Source: CAADGL01 sp964643885 (lineage in GTDB: Bacteria > Planctomycetota > Phycisphaerae > UBA1845 > Fen-1342). Taken from it: a stretch of 31,067 nucleotides of DNA. Below, piece after piece: positions 24,998 to 31,067 of this stretch. Location: contig CAZXUI010000055.1 in assembly GCA_964643885.1 (NCBI GenBank), positions 1 through 31,067 on the forward strand. Direction: 5' to 3'. Numbering within the stretch: position 1 is the first letter of the stretch; every line of letters starts with the position of its first letter. Both the position numbers and the translations under genes were made by a program. The notes under the pieces are model-generated. The model was given only the letters and a program-made list of their open reading frames with translations. It made no database searches and had not been told where the DNA came from.

Positions 24998-25786
24998 TCA
25001 CCCGGGTTTGGCCGTGAGCGCTCGCGGGCCCTCGCCGCCATTACTCGCACAACAGGTCGCGGGCTGCCCGCTGGATGCCTCGTAGCGGTCGTGGTGTCGC
25101 CACCACTCGTAGGGCGGCGTTTGCGGCCAGCCTTCGGGCGAGTCCTCCCAAGTCTCCTGCCGGCCGTAGGGAGTCAGATCGAGATATGTCCACGCGCTGC
25201 CCAGGTGCTCGACGCCCCGGCCGTTGGTGAAGTACGTCTGAAACACCTGCTCGCCGATGCGCAGAAAGACGCTCAGGCCGAAGGTCTCCCCCCGGTCCGT
25301 CGTGACACCGAAGTCGCGGTTGAAGTCGCTGTCGAACGACGAGTACCAGGGGAGGGTCCAGCCCATACGGCGCCTGAAGGGCTCGATCTTCGCCAGCGGG
25401 GCGCGCGAGACCAGCGCGAGCGAGGTGTCGCGCGCGTGCAGGTGTGCCGGGTGGCCGATGTTGTCGACGACGAAGGAGCAGCCCTCGCAGCCCTCCTCCC
25501 AGGGCGCGCCTGAGCGGCCGGGCGGCGGGTCGCCGGGCTCGAACATGAAGTGGTAGATGATGAGCTGCCGGCGGCCTTCGAAGAGGTCCGGCAGGCGCGC
25601 CTTGCCGCGCGGTCCGTCGAAGACGTACTCCTTGTCGATGCGCACCATCGGCAAGCGGCGCCGCTCGGCGCTGAGCGCATCAAGCCGGCGGGTCAGTTCC
25701 TTCTCCTTGACGAGCAGCGCCTCGCGTGCCTTCTGCCACTCCGCCCGCGAGACGATCCGCGGGTGTGCAATCGTTTCAGTCGCCAT
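24998..25786 (-). CDS. DUF899 thioredoxin-like protein
   Basis: A 262-residue cytoplasmic protein. It has the DUF899 layout: N-terminal HPRIVSRAEWQKAREALL helix, DKEYVFDGPRGKARLPDLFEGRRQLIIYHF, the WEEGCEGCSF motif with C100/C103, and later FRRRMGWTLPWYSSFDSDFNRDFG. The cysteine pair sits where thioredoxin-like proteins keep the redox site, so a redox role is likely but unproven. The tail (about 235-262) is Cys-containing and looks unrelated. Of two ATGs, 25786 is preferred because AGGAG lies 8 nt upstream; ATG 25792 is too close. It overlaps the upstream MerC-like gene by 11 nt. Confidence 0.85.
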   Translation of the reverse strand: MATETIAHPRIVSRAEWQKAREALLVKEKELTRRLDALSAERRRLPMVRIDKEYVFDGPRGKARLPDLFEGRRQLIIYHFMFEPGDPPPGRSGAPWEEGCEGCSFVVDNIGHPAHLHARDTSLALVSRAPLAKIEPFRRRMGWTLPWYSSFDSDFNRDFGVTTDRGETFGLSVFLRIGEQVFQTYFTNGRGVEHLGSAWTYLDLTPYGRQETWEDSPEGWPQTPPYEWWRHHDRYEASSGQPATCCASNGGEGPRALTAKPG

Positions 25787-26108
25787 GTTCATTTCTCCTG
25801 TGTTCGAACGCATTCTGTCGCGCCTTTCGACTCGACCGCACAAGCCGGTATCCTCGATGGATCGCCAGCAGGGCCAGCGACGCGACGCACGCGACGATCA
25901 GCAGCGATCTGATCTGCGCCGCGGCCGGGAAGGAGAGGCCGACTCCCGTCGCCAGCGCTACATAGGCAGCCAGGCAGGCCGGGCATTTTGGCATCAGCGC
26001 CAGCGCCGCGCTCGGCGCCAGCCAGCCGCCGAGTTCGAGCAGGTACCGGCCGGCGGTCCGCGTCCGCAGAGCCGTTGCGGCGGGCTGACAGTCGCTGCGC
26101 GGGTTCAT
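25776..26108 (-). CDS. Small MerC-like membrane protein
   Basis: A 110-residue protein with two clear hydrophobic segments (about 24-58 as a hairpin and 68-87) and a MPKCPACLAAY motif inside the first one. The CxxC in a membrane helix and the overall size resemble MerC-type transporters and small planctomycete membrane proteins, but the metal specificity is not known. The C-terminus is basic (RSSRKARQNAFEHRR) and probably cytoplasmic. GGAGGG sits 6 nt before ATG 26108, which also overlaps the stop of a 29-codon frame by ATGA. The end overlaps the DUF899 start, so the genes are one operon. Confidence 0.65.
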   Translation of the reverse strand: MNPRSDCQPAATALRTRTAGRYLLELGGWLAPSAALALMPKCPACLAAYVALATGVGLSFPAAAQIRSLLIVACVASLALLAIHRGYRLVRSSRKARQNAFEHRRNEHGD

Positions 26109-26194
26109 GAGCGGCCCTCCGGGGCGGGGCGGCCCGCGGCGCAGCACTTCGGCGCGACGGCGAGGGCAGTCAGCGCTGTGTCATGGGCCATCAT
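26105..26194 (-). CDS. Possible 29-aa peptide with a CC motif
   Basis: A short frame starting MMAHDTALTALAV and containing PKCC. It has an excellent ribosome binding site (AGGAA 8 nt upstream) and ends in an ATGA overlap with the MerC-like gene, suggesting translational coupling. It could be a leader peptide controlling the next gene or a small metal-binding peptide. Without conservation data it remains a candidate. Confidence 0.4.
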   Translation of the reverse strand: MMAHDTALTALAVAPKCCAAGRPAPEGRS

Positions 26195-26249
26195 CGCCAA
26201 GGTTCCTTTCAACGCCGACCAGGTCGGCGACTCGCGCGGGCGGCCGCGG

Positions 26250-26606
26250 CTACGGCTGCGGCAGACCCTCGAGCTCCACGACCGGCCGAACCTCGACCGT
26301 CCCCTTCCGCGCGGCCGGGATGAGGGACGCGATGCCGATTGCTTCGTCCAGGTCTTTTGCCTCGACGAGAAAGAAGCCGCCGAGCTGCTCGCGCGTCTCG
26401 GCGAATGGTCCCTCGGTCACGAGGCGCTTGCCGTCGCGCACGCGCACGGTTGTGGCGGTCGACACCGGCTGGAGCGGCGCCGCGCCCAGGTACTGTCCCC
26501 GGGCCTTCAGGTCGTGCGTCAGGGCCGTGGACTCGACGTAGCACTTCTCGCGCTCGCCATCGGTCCAGACCCGCTCGTCGCTGTAGATCAACAGCATGTA
26601 CTTCAT
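26250..26606 (-). CDS. YCII/DGPF family protein
   Basis: A 118-residue single-domain YCII protein. It begins with the beta strand MKYMLLIYSDE and carries TEGPFAETREQLGGFFLVEA, the family's DGPF motif with Glu in the first position, then DLDEAIGIASLIPAARKGTVEVRPVVEL. The fold is a ferredoxin-like dimer; function is unknown but genomes regularly place it beside ECF42 sigma factors. ATG 26606 is chosen over 26612 because GGGAG is then about 8 nt upstream. It is one of three YCII paralogues in this cluster. Confidence 0.9.
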   Translation of the reverse strand: MKYMLLIYSDERVWTDGEREKCYVESTALTHDLKARGQYLGAAPLQPVSTATTVRVRDGKRLVTEGPFAETREQLGGFFLVEAKDLDEAIGIASLIPAARKGTVEVRPVVELEGLPQP

Positions 26607-26695
26607 GCTCATCGCTCCCTTTCCAGGCTGGCCGGCACGAATCCGGAGTAGCGGACGCGTCCGGGGATACTTGACATCGCGCGCAGATGCGCCGT

Positions 26696-27088
26696 TCACT
26701 GCTTGGCCGCCCGTTCGCGGGCCGCAACCAACTCGTCGAATCGCGTGTCGGCCGGGCGAATCTCAAACGGCCCGCCCACCCGCACACCTGGGTGCCTGGA
26801 CATCAACTGAATCGCGTGATTCAGGTCGCTGGCCTCGAGGATCAGGAACCCGCCCAACTGCTCCTTCGTTTCGGCGAACGGCCCGTCGGTGACTGCCACC
26901 TTCCCGTCCTTCCAGCGCAGCGTCACGGCGTTGCGCGCGCTCTGGAGCGCTTCGCCGCCCACAAAGTGCCCGCCCTCGCGAAGCACGTCGTCGTACGCCA
27001 GACACTCCTCCATCGCCGCGCTCCGCTCCGCCTCCGACAGCGCTTCCCACTTGCTCTCGTCCATGTACCCAAGGCAGATGTATCTCAT
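26696..27088 (-). CDS. YCII/DGPF family protein
   Basis: A 130-residue YCII protein starting MRYICLGYMDESKWEALSE. The DGPF motif is complete: VTDGPFAETKEQLGGFLILEA. It continues with DLNHAIQLMSRHPGVRVGGPFEIRP, the usual second half. It is closer in motif to the canonical family than its neighbour at 26250-26606. The ribosome binding site is weak (CGGAACGGA). It lies about 80 nt after the second DUF1579 gene, within the sigma-factor cluster. Confidence 0.92.
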   Translation of the reverse strand: MRYICLGYMDESKWEALSEAERSAAMEECLAYDDVLREGGHFVGGEALQSARNAVTLRWKDGKVAVTDGPFAETKEQLGGFLILEASDLNHAIQLMSRHPGVRVGGPFEIRPADTRFDELVAARERAAKQ

Positions 27089-27166
27089 CGGTCCGTTCCG
27101 GCCGGTTCAATCCGTACTTGTTCTATCCGACGCCGCTTCCGCGACGATCCGACGCCCACACGGCGG

Positions 27167-27649
27167 CTATCGCCTGCGCCGGTAGGTGGCCGTCATGAAT
27201 CTCTGCCACGTGCCGTCGGCACGCAGCACGCTGGATGTCAGGATGCGCTCGTCATTACTGACGAACTCGATCGCGTCGATGTAGCGCACCAGACCGCGGC
27301 CGTCGAAGAAATCCGGCCCCAGCGTGTTCAGCGCCAGCACTTTGCCGGCCGCGTCCAGCGATCCCTCGTACTGCCAGAGGTGCGTCATCATCGATCCGAT
27401 GAACGTGCCCACGAAGAGCTTCCGCTCCGGGTCGAACCCGAGCGTCATGATCGTCGTCGCCTCACCGCCGCCGGGCATCTCGCCGCGCCCCTCACCGACC
27501 GTCCACAATCCGCCAAGACTGCGCACGCTCTCGGTCCCCAGGTGCCTGGACGGCGGCTTGCCCGGCTCCGACTCGCAGAGCGCCTCGAACGTCCAATCGC
27601 CGACCAGTCTCTGCAACCACTTGTGCTCGTTCTGCGGTTCGGCGTTCAC
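27167..27649 (-). CDS. Cytoplasmic DUF1579 protein
   Basis: A 160-residue DUF1579 protein without signal peptide: WLQRLVGDWTFEALCE, SVRSLGGLWTVGEGRGEMPGG, TLGFDPERKLFVGTFIGSMM, and a final strand ATYRRRR. It starts at GTG 27649, with AAGGAG 7 nt upstream. Related domain to the secreted protein at 24193-24843 but only distantly alike, so the two are not recent duplicates. Proteins of this kind are frequent in ECF42/YCII clusters; ligand and role are unknown. Confidence 0.88.
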   Translation of the reverse strand: MNAEPQNEHKWLQRLVGDWTFEALCESEPGKPPSRHLGTESVRSLGGLWTVGEGRGEMPGGGEATTIMTLGFDPERKLFVGTFIGSMMTHLWQYEGSLDAAGKVLALNTLGPDFFDGRGLVRYIDAIEFVSNDERILTSSVLRADGTWQRFMTATYRRRR

Positions 27650-27751
27650 GCCTGTGCTCCTTCGTTGATTCGAGGGTCGCTCATCCGGATGGTCACCGCC
27701 GCCGCCCGCGTCGAGAATCCCCTGTCGGCGCCGCGGCCCGCGCGAACCGGC

Positions 27752-28177
27752 CTAGCGCCGCTCCGCGATCCGCTCGCGCAGCCGGTCCTCCTTCTCACGC
27801 AACTCGGCCGAAGTGTTCACTCCGCATTCGCCCGGCTCGAAAAGCTGGCGAATCTCGATCACCGACTCCTCGCCGGTCGGGTTCGGGCAGCGCTTCACCC
27901 ACTCGATCGCCTCCGCCAGCGAACTGCACTCCCACAACCAGTAGCCGGCGATCAGCTCCCTCGTCTCCGCGAACGGGCCGTCGATGACGGTCCGCTTCGC
28001 GCCGTCGAACTTCACCCGCGCACCCTTGGAGCTCGGGTGAAGTCCCTCGCCGCCGAGCATCACGCCCGCATTGACCAGCTCCTCGTTGTACTTGAGCATG
28101 GCGGTCACCAGCTCCTCGCTTGGCATCACGCCGGCTTCCGTGTCCTTGTTCGCCTTCACCAGCACCAGGAATCGCAT
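27752..28177 (-). CDS. YCII/DGPF family protein
   Basis: A 141-residue YCII protein starting MRFLVLVKANKDTEAGVMPSE. The DGPF motif is VIDGPFAETRELIAGYWLWEC, followed by SLAEAIEWVKRCPNP and an IEIRQLFE strand. A charged C-terminal helix (about 120-141) is extra compared with the other two. GGGAG is 7 nt before ATG 28177. It is the first YCII gene after the sigma factor. A TGTCGA, recalled as resembling ECF42 target promoters, lies about 106 nt upstream at 28283-28288, but a single hexamer is weak support. Confidence 0.9.
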   Translation of the reverse strand: MRFLVLVKANKDTEAGVMPSEELVTAMLKYNEELVNAGVMLGGEGLHPSSKGARVKFDGAKRTVIDGPFAETRELIAGYWLWECSSLAEAIEWVKRCPNPTGEESVIEIRQLFEPGECGVNTSAELREKEDRLRERIAERR

Positions 28178-28179
28178 CG

Positions 28180-28449
28180 TCACACTCCCGTTGGTTCGAG
28201 CCGCGCCTCGTCCCGTGCTAAGGCCCCGGCCGGGCCACGCGGCGCCCGTCTGTACCCCGTAGTCGTCCGGTCCAGGTCGCAATCGACATCCCGGCCGGAA
28301 TTTTCTTCCGCCCACGCCGCCTGAGCCGCGTTCCCGCTCCCGCCGCCCCGCTGAAACGCCCCGGCCGCCGATGGACCGCCCAGCGCAGGCGCTGCCGCCG
28401 GCTCGGGATCACTGTTCCAGTTGATGCTGATCGTGATACTCAGCCGCAT
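28180..28449 (-). CDS. Possible 89-aa hypothetical protein
   Basis: A small frame beginning MRLSITISINWNSDPEP, with GGAGAG 6 nt before the ATG and a stop 2 nt before the YCII start. The first ten residues form a plausible beta strand; the rest is Gly/Ala/Arg-rich and low in complexity, so coding is uncertain. No family recognised. If real it would be co-translated with the YCII gene; otherwise this stretch is the leader of that gene. Confidence 0.35.
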   Translation of the reverse strand: MRLSITISINWNSDPEPAAAPALGGPSAAGAFQRGGGSGNAAQAAWAEENSGRDVDCDLDRTTTGYRRAPRGPAGALARDEARLEPTGV

Positions 28450-28602
28450 GGCCGTCTCTCCATCCGTCCCCCGGGTCGACCGGCCCGCATCCTGCCGCCT
28501 CACAGGCTCGGCCCGACGCGTCCGTCGTCGCCCGATAGTCGACGGGCCGCGACCCAAATCGACACGGCCGGCGCTCGCACAGGAGAATTCGCGGCCGGCC
28601 GC

Positions 28603-29853
28603 TCAGCCCAGCTCCGCCAGCCGCCGGGCGAGAAACCGCCGCTCCGGCTCCTGCCGTGCGAGCTGGAGCGCCCTCTCGTAGGCCGCCCGCGCCTCGTCCC
28701 TCCGTCCCAGCCGCCGGCATAGATCCGCCCGCGCCGCGTGCGCCAGGTGATACTCCTCCAGCTCCCCGCGCGCCAGCAGCTCGTCGATCAGCTCCAGCCC
28801 CGCCGCCGGCCCGTCGCGCATCGCCACCGCCACGGCGCGATTCAGTTCGACCACCGGCGAAGGCTGCACCTGTGCCAGCAGGTCATACAGGGCTGTGATC
28901 CGCCGCCAGTCCGTCGCGGCCGGCTCGGACGCAACCGCATGCACGCCTGCGATCGCCGCCTGTAGCGTGTACGACCCGACCGGCCCGCTGGCCAGGGCGC
29001 GCTCGACCAGCGCGTTGCCCTCCGCGATCAGTTCACCGTTCCACAGCGAGCGGTCCTGTTCCTCCAGCAGGATCAACTCGCCCGACGCAGAGGTCCGCGC
29101 CACCCGCCGCGACTCGTGCAGCAACATCAGCGCCAACAGCCCCATCACCTCCGGCTCCGGCAGCAGCTCCAGCAGCAGCCGCCCGAGCCGGATCGCCTCG
29201 CCCGAGAGGTCCGGTCGCGTCAGCGAATCGCCCGACGACGCGGCGTATCCCTCGTTGAACACGAGGTAGATTACTTGCAGGACGTTTTCGAGCCGCTCGG
29301 GCAATTCCTCGCGCGACGGCACGCGATAGGGGATATTCGCCTCGCGGATTCGCGCCTTGGCCCGCACGATCCGCTGCGCCAGCGTCGACGGCGCCGTGAG
29401 AAAAGCCCGTGCGATCTCCTCCGTCGTCAGTCCGCACACCTCGCGCAGCGTCAGCGCGACCTGCGCATTCGACGCCAGCGCCGGATGGCAGCACGTGAAA
29501 ATCAGCCGCAGCCGGTCGTCTTCGACGCCCTCAGCGTCCCGCTCCGCCTCGCGCCGCGCCGCCGCCTCCAGCCGCTCCGCCAGCTCGCCCAGCGACGCGT
29601 CGAACCGCGCCCGGCGGCGGATCGCATCGATCGCGCGGAATCGTCCGGCCGAGACGAGCCACGCCCGCGGGTTGTCGGGCACGCCCTCGTGCGGCCAGCG
29701 GTCCATCGCAGAGGCGAAGGCGTCGTGCAGCGCTTCTTCGGCCAGGTCGAAATCACCCAGCAGCCGCACGAGCGTGGCGAAGACGCGGCGCGAATCCGTG
29801 CGGTACAGCTCGTCGATGCGCTCGCGGATCTGCCCGGCCGCATCGTGGCTCAT
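28603..29853 (-). CDS. ECF42-type RNA polymerase sigma factor
   Basis: A 416-residue sigma factor, far longer than ordinary ECF factors. Sigma-2 lies at about 10-80 (VRLLGDFDLAEEALHDAF, NPRAWLVSAGRFRAIDAIRR). Sigma-4 lies at about 115-170 (LREVCGLTTEEIARAFL, then TLAQRIVRAKARIR). A DUF6596 extension follows (about 185-290, YLVFNEGYAASSG) and a TPR-like end carrying PSPVVELNRAVAVA (331-344). This is the ECF42 signature. In the known group the C-terminal extension is needed for activity, no anti-sigma factor is encoded, and the targets are neighbouring DGPF/YCII genes. All three YCII genes here fit. ATG 29853 has GGGAG 8 nt upstream; longer starts add Arg/Pro-rich non-family sequence. Confidence 0.93.
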   Translation of the reverse strand: MSHDAAGQIRERIDELYRTDSRRVFATLVRLLGDFDLAEEALHDAFASAMDRWPHEGVPDNPRAWLVSAGRFRAIDAIRRRARFDASLGELAERLEAAARREAERDAEGVEDDRLRLIFTCCHPALASNAQVALTLREVCGLTTEEIARAFLTAPSTLAQRIVRAKARIREANIPYRVPSREELPERLENVLQVIYLVFNEGYAASSGDSLTRPDLSGEAIRLGRLLLELLPEPEVMGLLALMLLHESRRVARTSASGELILLEEQDRSLWNGELIAEGNALVERALASGPVGSYTLQAAIAGVHAVASEPAATDWRRITALYDLLAQVQPSPVVELNRAVAVAMRDGPAAGLELIDELLARGELEEYHLAHAARADLCRRLGRRDEARAAYERALQLARQEPERRFLARRLAELG

Positions 29854-29943
29854 GAAGGGGACTCCCAGCCTCTCGCGTGGCAAATCACGCCTGGTCCGGC
29901 CGCACCCTGGGGCAACACCCGCCTGATGGTACCGCGCGGCCGG

Positions 29944-29965
29944 GCCGCCCGTCGTGCCGGGCGGC
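29944..29965. promoter_or_regulatory. Perfect 8-bp inverted repeat between divergent genes
   Basis: GCCGCCCG (29944-29951) and CGGGCGGC (29958-29965) with a 6-nt spacer lie between the sigma factor start and the rightward MetE-like fragment. It could be an operator or a hairpin in either leader. High GC content raises the chance of coincidence. Confidence 0.35.
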
Positions 29966-30025
29966 GGGCCGAATCGGGCCGGATCGGGTACGCTACGAGC
30001 TCTGCCGTCGTCATCGGAGGCGATC

Positions 30026-30355
30026 ATGTTCACGATCACGAAAGACCTGGTCCTGCCCGCGACCGTGACCGGCTCCTGGCCGCGGCCGCGCTGGTTCGAC
30101 ATGAGCCTGTGGGGCCGCCCGCTGACATCCTGGCGGAACGCGCAGAAGCCGGCCCGGATCGAGAAAATGAAACATCGGATTCGGGGTTTGGGCGAAAAAG
30201 CGCGCGTCGGACGACGGGCGCGGCGGGTTTTTTCGAGGATTCGAGGCGGGTCTGCGGCGACGCGGCGCGCGGCGAGGGCGCTGGGCGGCGCGTCGGGCGC
30301 GGATTGGGGGGTGAGAGGAAGGGGGTCAGATCAAGGGGGTCAAGCGCGGGCATGA
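30026..30355 (+). pseudogene. MetE-like methionine synthase, N-terminal fragment
   Basis: The frame begins MFTITKDLVLPATVTGSW, then PRPRWFDMSLWGRPL, the start of a cobalamin-independent methionine synthase (MetE C-terminal-like) family protein; GGAG is 6 nt before the ATG. After about 35 codons (near nt 30130) the sequence becomes Arg/Gly-rich with no family resemblance and stops at 30355. Full-length members have well over 300 residues with a zinc-binding catalytic site, so this is a truncated relic. The breakpoint is another abrupt junction in this window. Confidence 0.75.
30201..30233 (+). terminator. GC-rich hairpin followed by T6
   Basis: CGCGC (30201-30205) pairs with GCGCG (30218-30222), with GTC/GAC inside, followed shortly by T6 (30228-30233). 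CGAAAAA (30193-30199) can also pair with TTTTTCG (30229-30235), so it could work in both directions, as bidirectional terminators do. It lies within the decayed part of the MetE-like frame. Confidence 0.45.
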
Positions 30356-30695
30356 TTTTGACCCACTGGATTGTGGTTATCGGGGCTTGATTTTCTAGGG
30401 GGACGTGCGTAGGCGCGGGGGTGGGGGATTGTTGAGGGATTAAGGGATTGAGGGATTGAGGGATTAAGGGGAAGAAGGGGAACGCGCAGGTGCGTGCCCG
30501 CGGGGCGGGGACGGATGCGGCCGCGCGGGGCGAGTCAGGCAGAATCCATCGCGCCGCGCGAGCGGGACCTGGCGCACGCATTCAGCGTGCAACACGTCGA
30601 GGCGGGCGCCACCCAGGGACGCGGCGCGCGGAGCATGCTTACACCTGCGGCGAGAGCGCGTTGACTTCTGACTTCAGACAGGTGCCACCCTCGGC
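30236..30695. other. Non-coding region with G-rich tandem repeat
   Basis: About 460 bases without a supportable gene, apart from the repeat at 30435-30466. The G-rich plus strand (many GGG runs, 30320-30480) could form quadruplex-type structures. It also probably holds the 3' end signal for the leftward gene at the right edge. Confidence 0.45.
30435..30466 (+). repeat. AGGGATTR tandem repeat, four 8-bp copies
   Basis: AGGGATTA, AGGGATTG, AGGGATTG and AGGGATTA follow each other without spacing at 30435, 30443, 30451 and 30459, then AGGGG starts a decayed fifth copy. Each unit holds a GGG run, so the strand could fold as a G-quadruplex. Copy number is likely to vary by slippage. Confidence 0.9.
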
Positions 30696-31067
30696 TCAAT
30701 TCTGCGGCGTGATGGTCACCTCGATCTCCTTGGTGACGATCACGTTGTCCTCGTTGTAGGCGATCAGGGTCGCCGTGGTCGTGACCGGCTGCTCGAGGAC
30801 GCGCAGCTCCAGGATGAAGCGGCCGTCGTTCTCGGCCGAGGGGCGGGCAGTCCACCCGCCGGCGGGCGTAGAGAAAAACACCGCCAGGCCCCACAACGGG
30901 ACGGACGCAAACCGCCGCACCGGCAGCCTGTCGTACCCCGGCCCGCGCCGGCCGCAGCCGGCCAGACCGGCCGGGACCGCCGGCGGGGCCGCACGGCGAC
31001 CTCGATCCCGCCCTCGGCCAGGCGCGCTTTTTCGTAGACGAAGCCCTTGACTTTGTGCACGCGATTG
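30696..31067 (-). CDS. Partial, apparently frameshifted protein at right edge
   Basis: The C-terminal frame reads ENDGRFILELRVLEQPVTTTA, then LIAYNEDNVIVTKEIEVTITPQN and a stop at 30696, a beta-rich, natural-looking sequence. Near the window edge another frame reads RVHKVKGFVYEKARLAEGG and IEVAVR, also natural-looking. The two are in different frames, so a frameshift is expected between about 30900 and 30995; the join there reads Pro/Arg-rich in every frame. It continues beyond the window. No family recognised. Either a decayed gene or a sequencing error. Confidence 0.45.
   Translation of the reverse strand, partial: QSRAQSQGLRLRKSAPGRGRDRGRRAAPPAVPAGLAGCGRRGPGYDRLPVRRFASVPLWGLAVFFSTPAGGWTARPSAENDGRFILELRVLEQPVTTTATLIAYNEDNVIVTKEIEVTITPQN

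Noticed and set aside
28283..28288. TGTCGA as an ECF42 target promoter
   Set aside because: One hexamer without a matching -10 or repetition before the other cluster genes; mentioned only in the YCII entry.
26687..28324. 545-codon plus-strand frame across the YCII and DUF1579 genes
   Set aside because: Arg/His/Pro-rich without any domain, antisense to four well-supported genes.
1..31067. tRNA, rRNA or CRISPR array
   Set aside because: I found no cloverleaf-like sequence, rRNA-like stretch or spaced repeat by eye; a tRNA scan could still find one at or beyond the edges.

Overview
The window is a GC-rich bacterial segment. Integrase-type, terminase-type and ECF42/DGPF genes of this kind are common in Planctomycetota, so a planctomycete or similar environmental bacterium is my best guess, but there is no rRNA or marker gene to prove it. 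Most of the window is accessory DNA with several abrupt gene truncations. It reads as a mosaic of mobile-element and defence modules next to a compact chromosomal-type regulon.

Layout. (1) 1-3496, minus strand: a replication/regulation module of an integrative element (unknown 335-aa protein, HTH protein, AlpA/excisionase-like protein, Prim-Pol + DUF3987 primase-helicase). The primase gene is cut off near nt 53, where an AT-rich 52-bp stub begins. (2) 3668-11607, minus strand: a three-gene restriction-modification-like operon in the order beta-class adenine-type methyltransferase, ApeA/HEPN-like protein, then SF2 helicase fused to a PD-(D/E)XK nuclease. (3) 12206-14491, plus strand: a 189-aa protein made of five DPxP[DE]D repeats, followed 6 nt later by a B12-binding-type radical SAM enzyme. 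I could not match this pair to a named system, and it is the best candidate for something undescribed. (4) 14759-18748, plus strand: a DUF2130 coiled-coil/nuclease protein and a zinc-hook SMC/RloC-like ATPase, probably a two-gene defence unit. (5) 19169-23785: an ArdC-type antirestriction gene fragment behind a hairpin that covers its ribosome binding site, a GpA-type terminase pair, a tyrosine recombinase truncated at both ends, and a receiver domain that has lost its output domain. (6) 24193-29853, minus strand: an ECF42 sigma factor with three YCII/DGPF proteins, two DUF1579 proteins, a DUF899 protein, a MerC-like small membrane protein and two possible very small genes. (7) 30026-31067: the first ~35 codons of a MetE-like protein, a terminator-like hairpin, an 8-bp tandem repeat, and a partial, apparently frameshifted gene running off the right edge.

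How they work together. The methyltransferase would protect host DNA while the helicase-nuclease cleaves unmodified DNA; the HEPN-like protein between them may sense, regulate or scaffold. The DUF2130/ATPase pair looks like a second, independent defence unit. In the ECF42 cluster the sigma factor, whose C-terminal extension is typical of the group, is expected to control the YCII and neighbouring genes. The repeated truncation boundaries mean either real recombination between integrative elements or contig chimerism; read mapping would separate these.
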